Source: Lentimicrobium sp. (GTDB lineage Bacteria > Bacteroidota > Bacteroidia > Bacteroidales > Lentimicrobiaceae). Taken from it: a stretch of 5,979 nt of DNA. The stretch spans positions 1 to 5,979 of the forward strand of contig JAAXUD010000200.1 in assembly GCA_013336205.1 (NCBI GenBank), in the 5' to 3' direction. The position numbers and the translations under genes were made by a program. Below are positions 5,283 through 5,979 of the stretch, in pieces (position 1 is the stretch's first letter; each line of letters begins with the position of its first letter). The notes under the pieces were generated by a model. That model was not told the DNA's origin and ran no database searches. It saw only the letters and a program-made list of their open reading frames with translations.

Positions 5283-5979
5283 ATGAAGAAAATCATTACC
5301 CTGCTTCTTGTTTGCTTTGCTTTTGCCGCTCAGTCACAGGATACCCTGAAAATTCTACAATATAACCTGCTGAACTACGGCAACTATACCACTTATTGCA
5401 CTACCGATAACAACAACCATGAAACGAAGGATCCCTGGATCCGAACCATTATTGACTATGAACTTCCTGATATTTTTACGGTGAATGAACTAAGCTCCTA
5501 TGAATTTTATCACACCCGTATCCTTAATAATGTGTTGAATACAAACGGAAGGACCTTCTACCGCAAAGCCAACATAGCTAATATTGCAGCATCCTACCTG
5601 GTAAACATGCTCTTCTACAATAGTAACAAACTGGAATTGAAATCCTATGAGGTTGTGCAATCAACAACACGCGACATTGACCTGTTTACCCTCTATTACA
5701 AATCGCCTGCCCTCACACAGGGTGATACAATTTTCATCCACTGCCTGGTCGCACATCTTAAGGCGGGCAATACCGGTGCCGACGCCACAACCAGGGCCGC
5801 GATGACTGCAAATATGGTCAGCTATTTACAAAGCAATAAAGAACCTGGCAACAACCTCTTTATGGGCGACCTGAACACATACACTTCTGAAGAGCTTTGC
5901 TACCAGCATGTTACAGATATTACAGCGGCAGATTTCAGATTTTTCGACCCCATCGCAAAGCCCGGCGACTGGAATAACA
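5283..5979 (+). CDS. Secreted endonuclease/exonuclease/phosphatase-family protein, 3' end cut by the window
   Basis: The frame stays open from the ATG at 5283 to the window end, giving 232 residues with no stop. It begins with a signal peptide: MKKIITLLLVCFAFAAQ, with a Lys-rich start, a hydrophobic core and likely cleavage near residues 16-19. The mature part is a DNase I-like (EEP) fold. Visible motifs are LKILQYNLLNYGN (22-34, metal-site Asn28), PDIFTVNEL with catalytic Glu69, VAHLKAG with His158, and MGDLNTYTSEE with Asp196 and Asn198. These match the conserved E, H and GD-N positions of the family. The C-terminal His motif would lie beyond the window. Bacteroidetes homologues with this signal peptide are often exported and may carry a C-terminal sorting domain, but that end is not visible. 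The substrate could be extracellular DNA, RNA or a phosphoester. It follows its own possible promoter after the gatD terminator, so no link with GatDE is implied. Confidence 0.85.
   Translation, partial: MKKIITLLLVCFAFAAQSQDTLKILQYNLLNYGNYTTYCTTDNNNHETKDPWIRTIIDYELPDIFTVNELSSYEFYHTRILNNVLNTNGRTFYRKANIANIAASYLVNMLFYNSNKLELKSYEVVQSTTRDIDLFTLYYKSPALTQGDTIFIHCLVAHLKAGNTGADATTRAAMTANMVSYLQSNKEPGNNLFMGDLNTYTSEELCYQHVTDITAADFRFFDPIAKPGDWNN

Overview
The window looks like chromosomal DNA of an uncultured member of the Bacteroidota, most likely Bacteroidales-like. Four things suggest this. None of the coding starts has a Shine-Dalgarno sequence. Two -7 boxes of the Bacteroidetes sigma-ABfr form TAnnTTTG lie upstream of genes, one of them with a well-spaced TTTG -33 box. 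The toxin-antitoxin pair is of a kind common in that phylum. The intergenic DNA is packed with short degenerate repeats typical of such genomes. This placement is inferred, since there is no rRNA or other phylogenetic marker.

Layout, left to right. (1) A hairpin at 1-30. (2) On the minus strand, a two-gene type IV-like toxin-antitoxin module: a DUF6922-like putative antitoxin (724-1026), then an AbiEii/AbiGii-family nucleotidyltransferase (143-769), overlapping by 46 bases. (3) A 363-base divergent spacer (1027-1389) made of AAGTnnn heptamers, several palindromes and a strong promoter. (4) On the plus strand, gatE (1390-3351), a 343-base repeat-filled spacer (3352-3694), then gatD (3695-5080). 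(5) A clear intrinsic terminator (5137-5168). (6) A secreted endonuclease/exonuclease/phosphatase-family protein beginning at 5283 and cut by the window end.

The central point is the gatE-gatD pair. Together these encode the archaeal-type Glu-tRNA(Gln) amidotransferase. GatD is an asparaginase-like glutaminase that releases ammonia. GatE activates the glutamyl group on mischarged tRNA(Gln) and amidates it. Bacteria normally use GatCAB or GlnRS for this job. Here both subunits are full length with their diagnostic motifs: an AspRS-type GAD insertion in GatE, and the Thr/Thr/Asp/Lys glutaminase set plus an N-terminal barrel in GatD. The promoter upstream of gatE is bacterial, so the pair appears naturalised in a bacterium.

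The second notable point is the non-coding DNA. Both large spacers are built from units of exactly seven bases, with several unrelated consensus sequences (AAGTAAA, GAAATCC, GAATGAC, GACGAGG, CTTCCTG). The AAGTAAA type lies on both sides of gatE in opposite orientation and shares a 24-base perfect inverted match.
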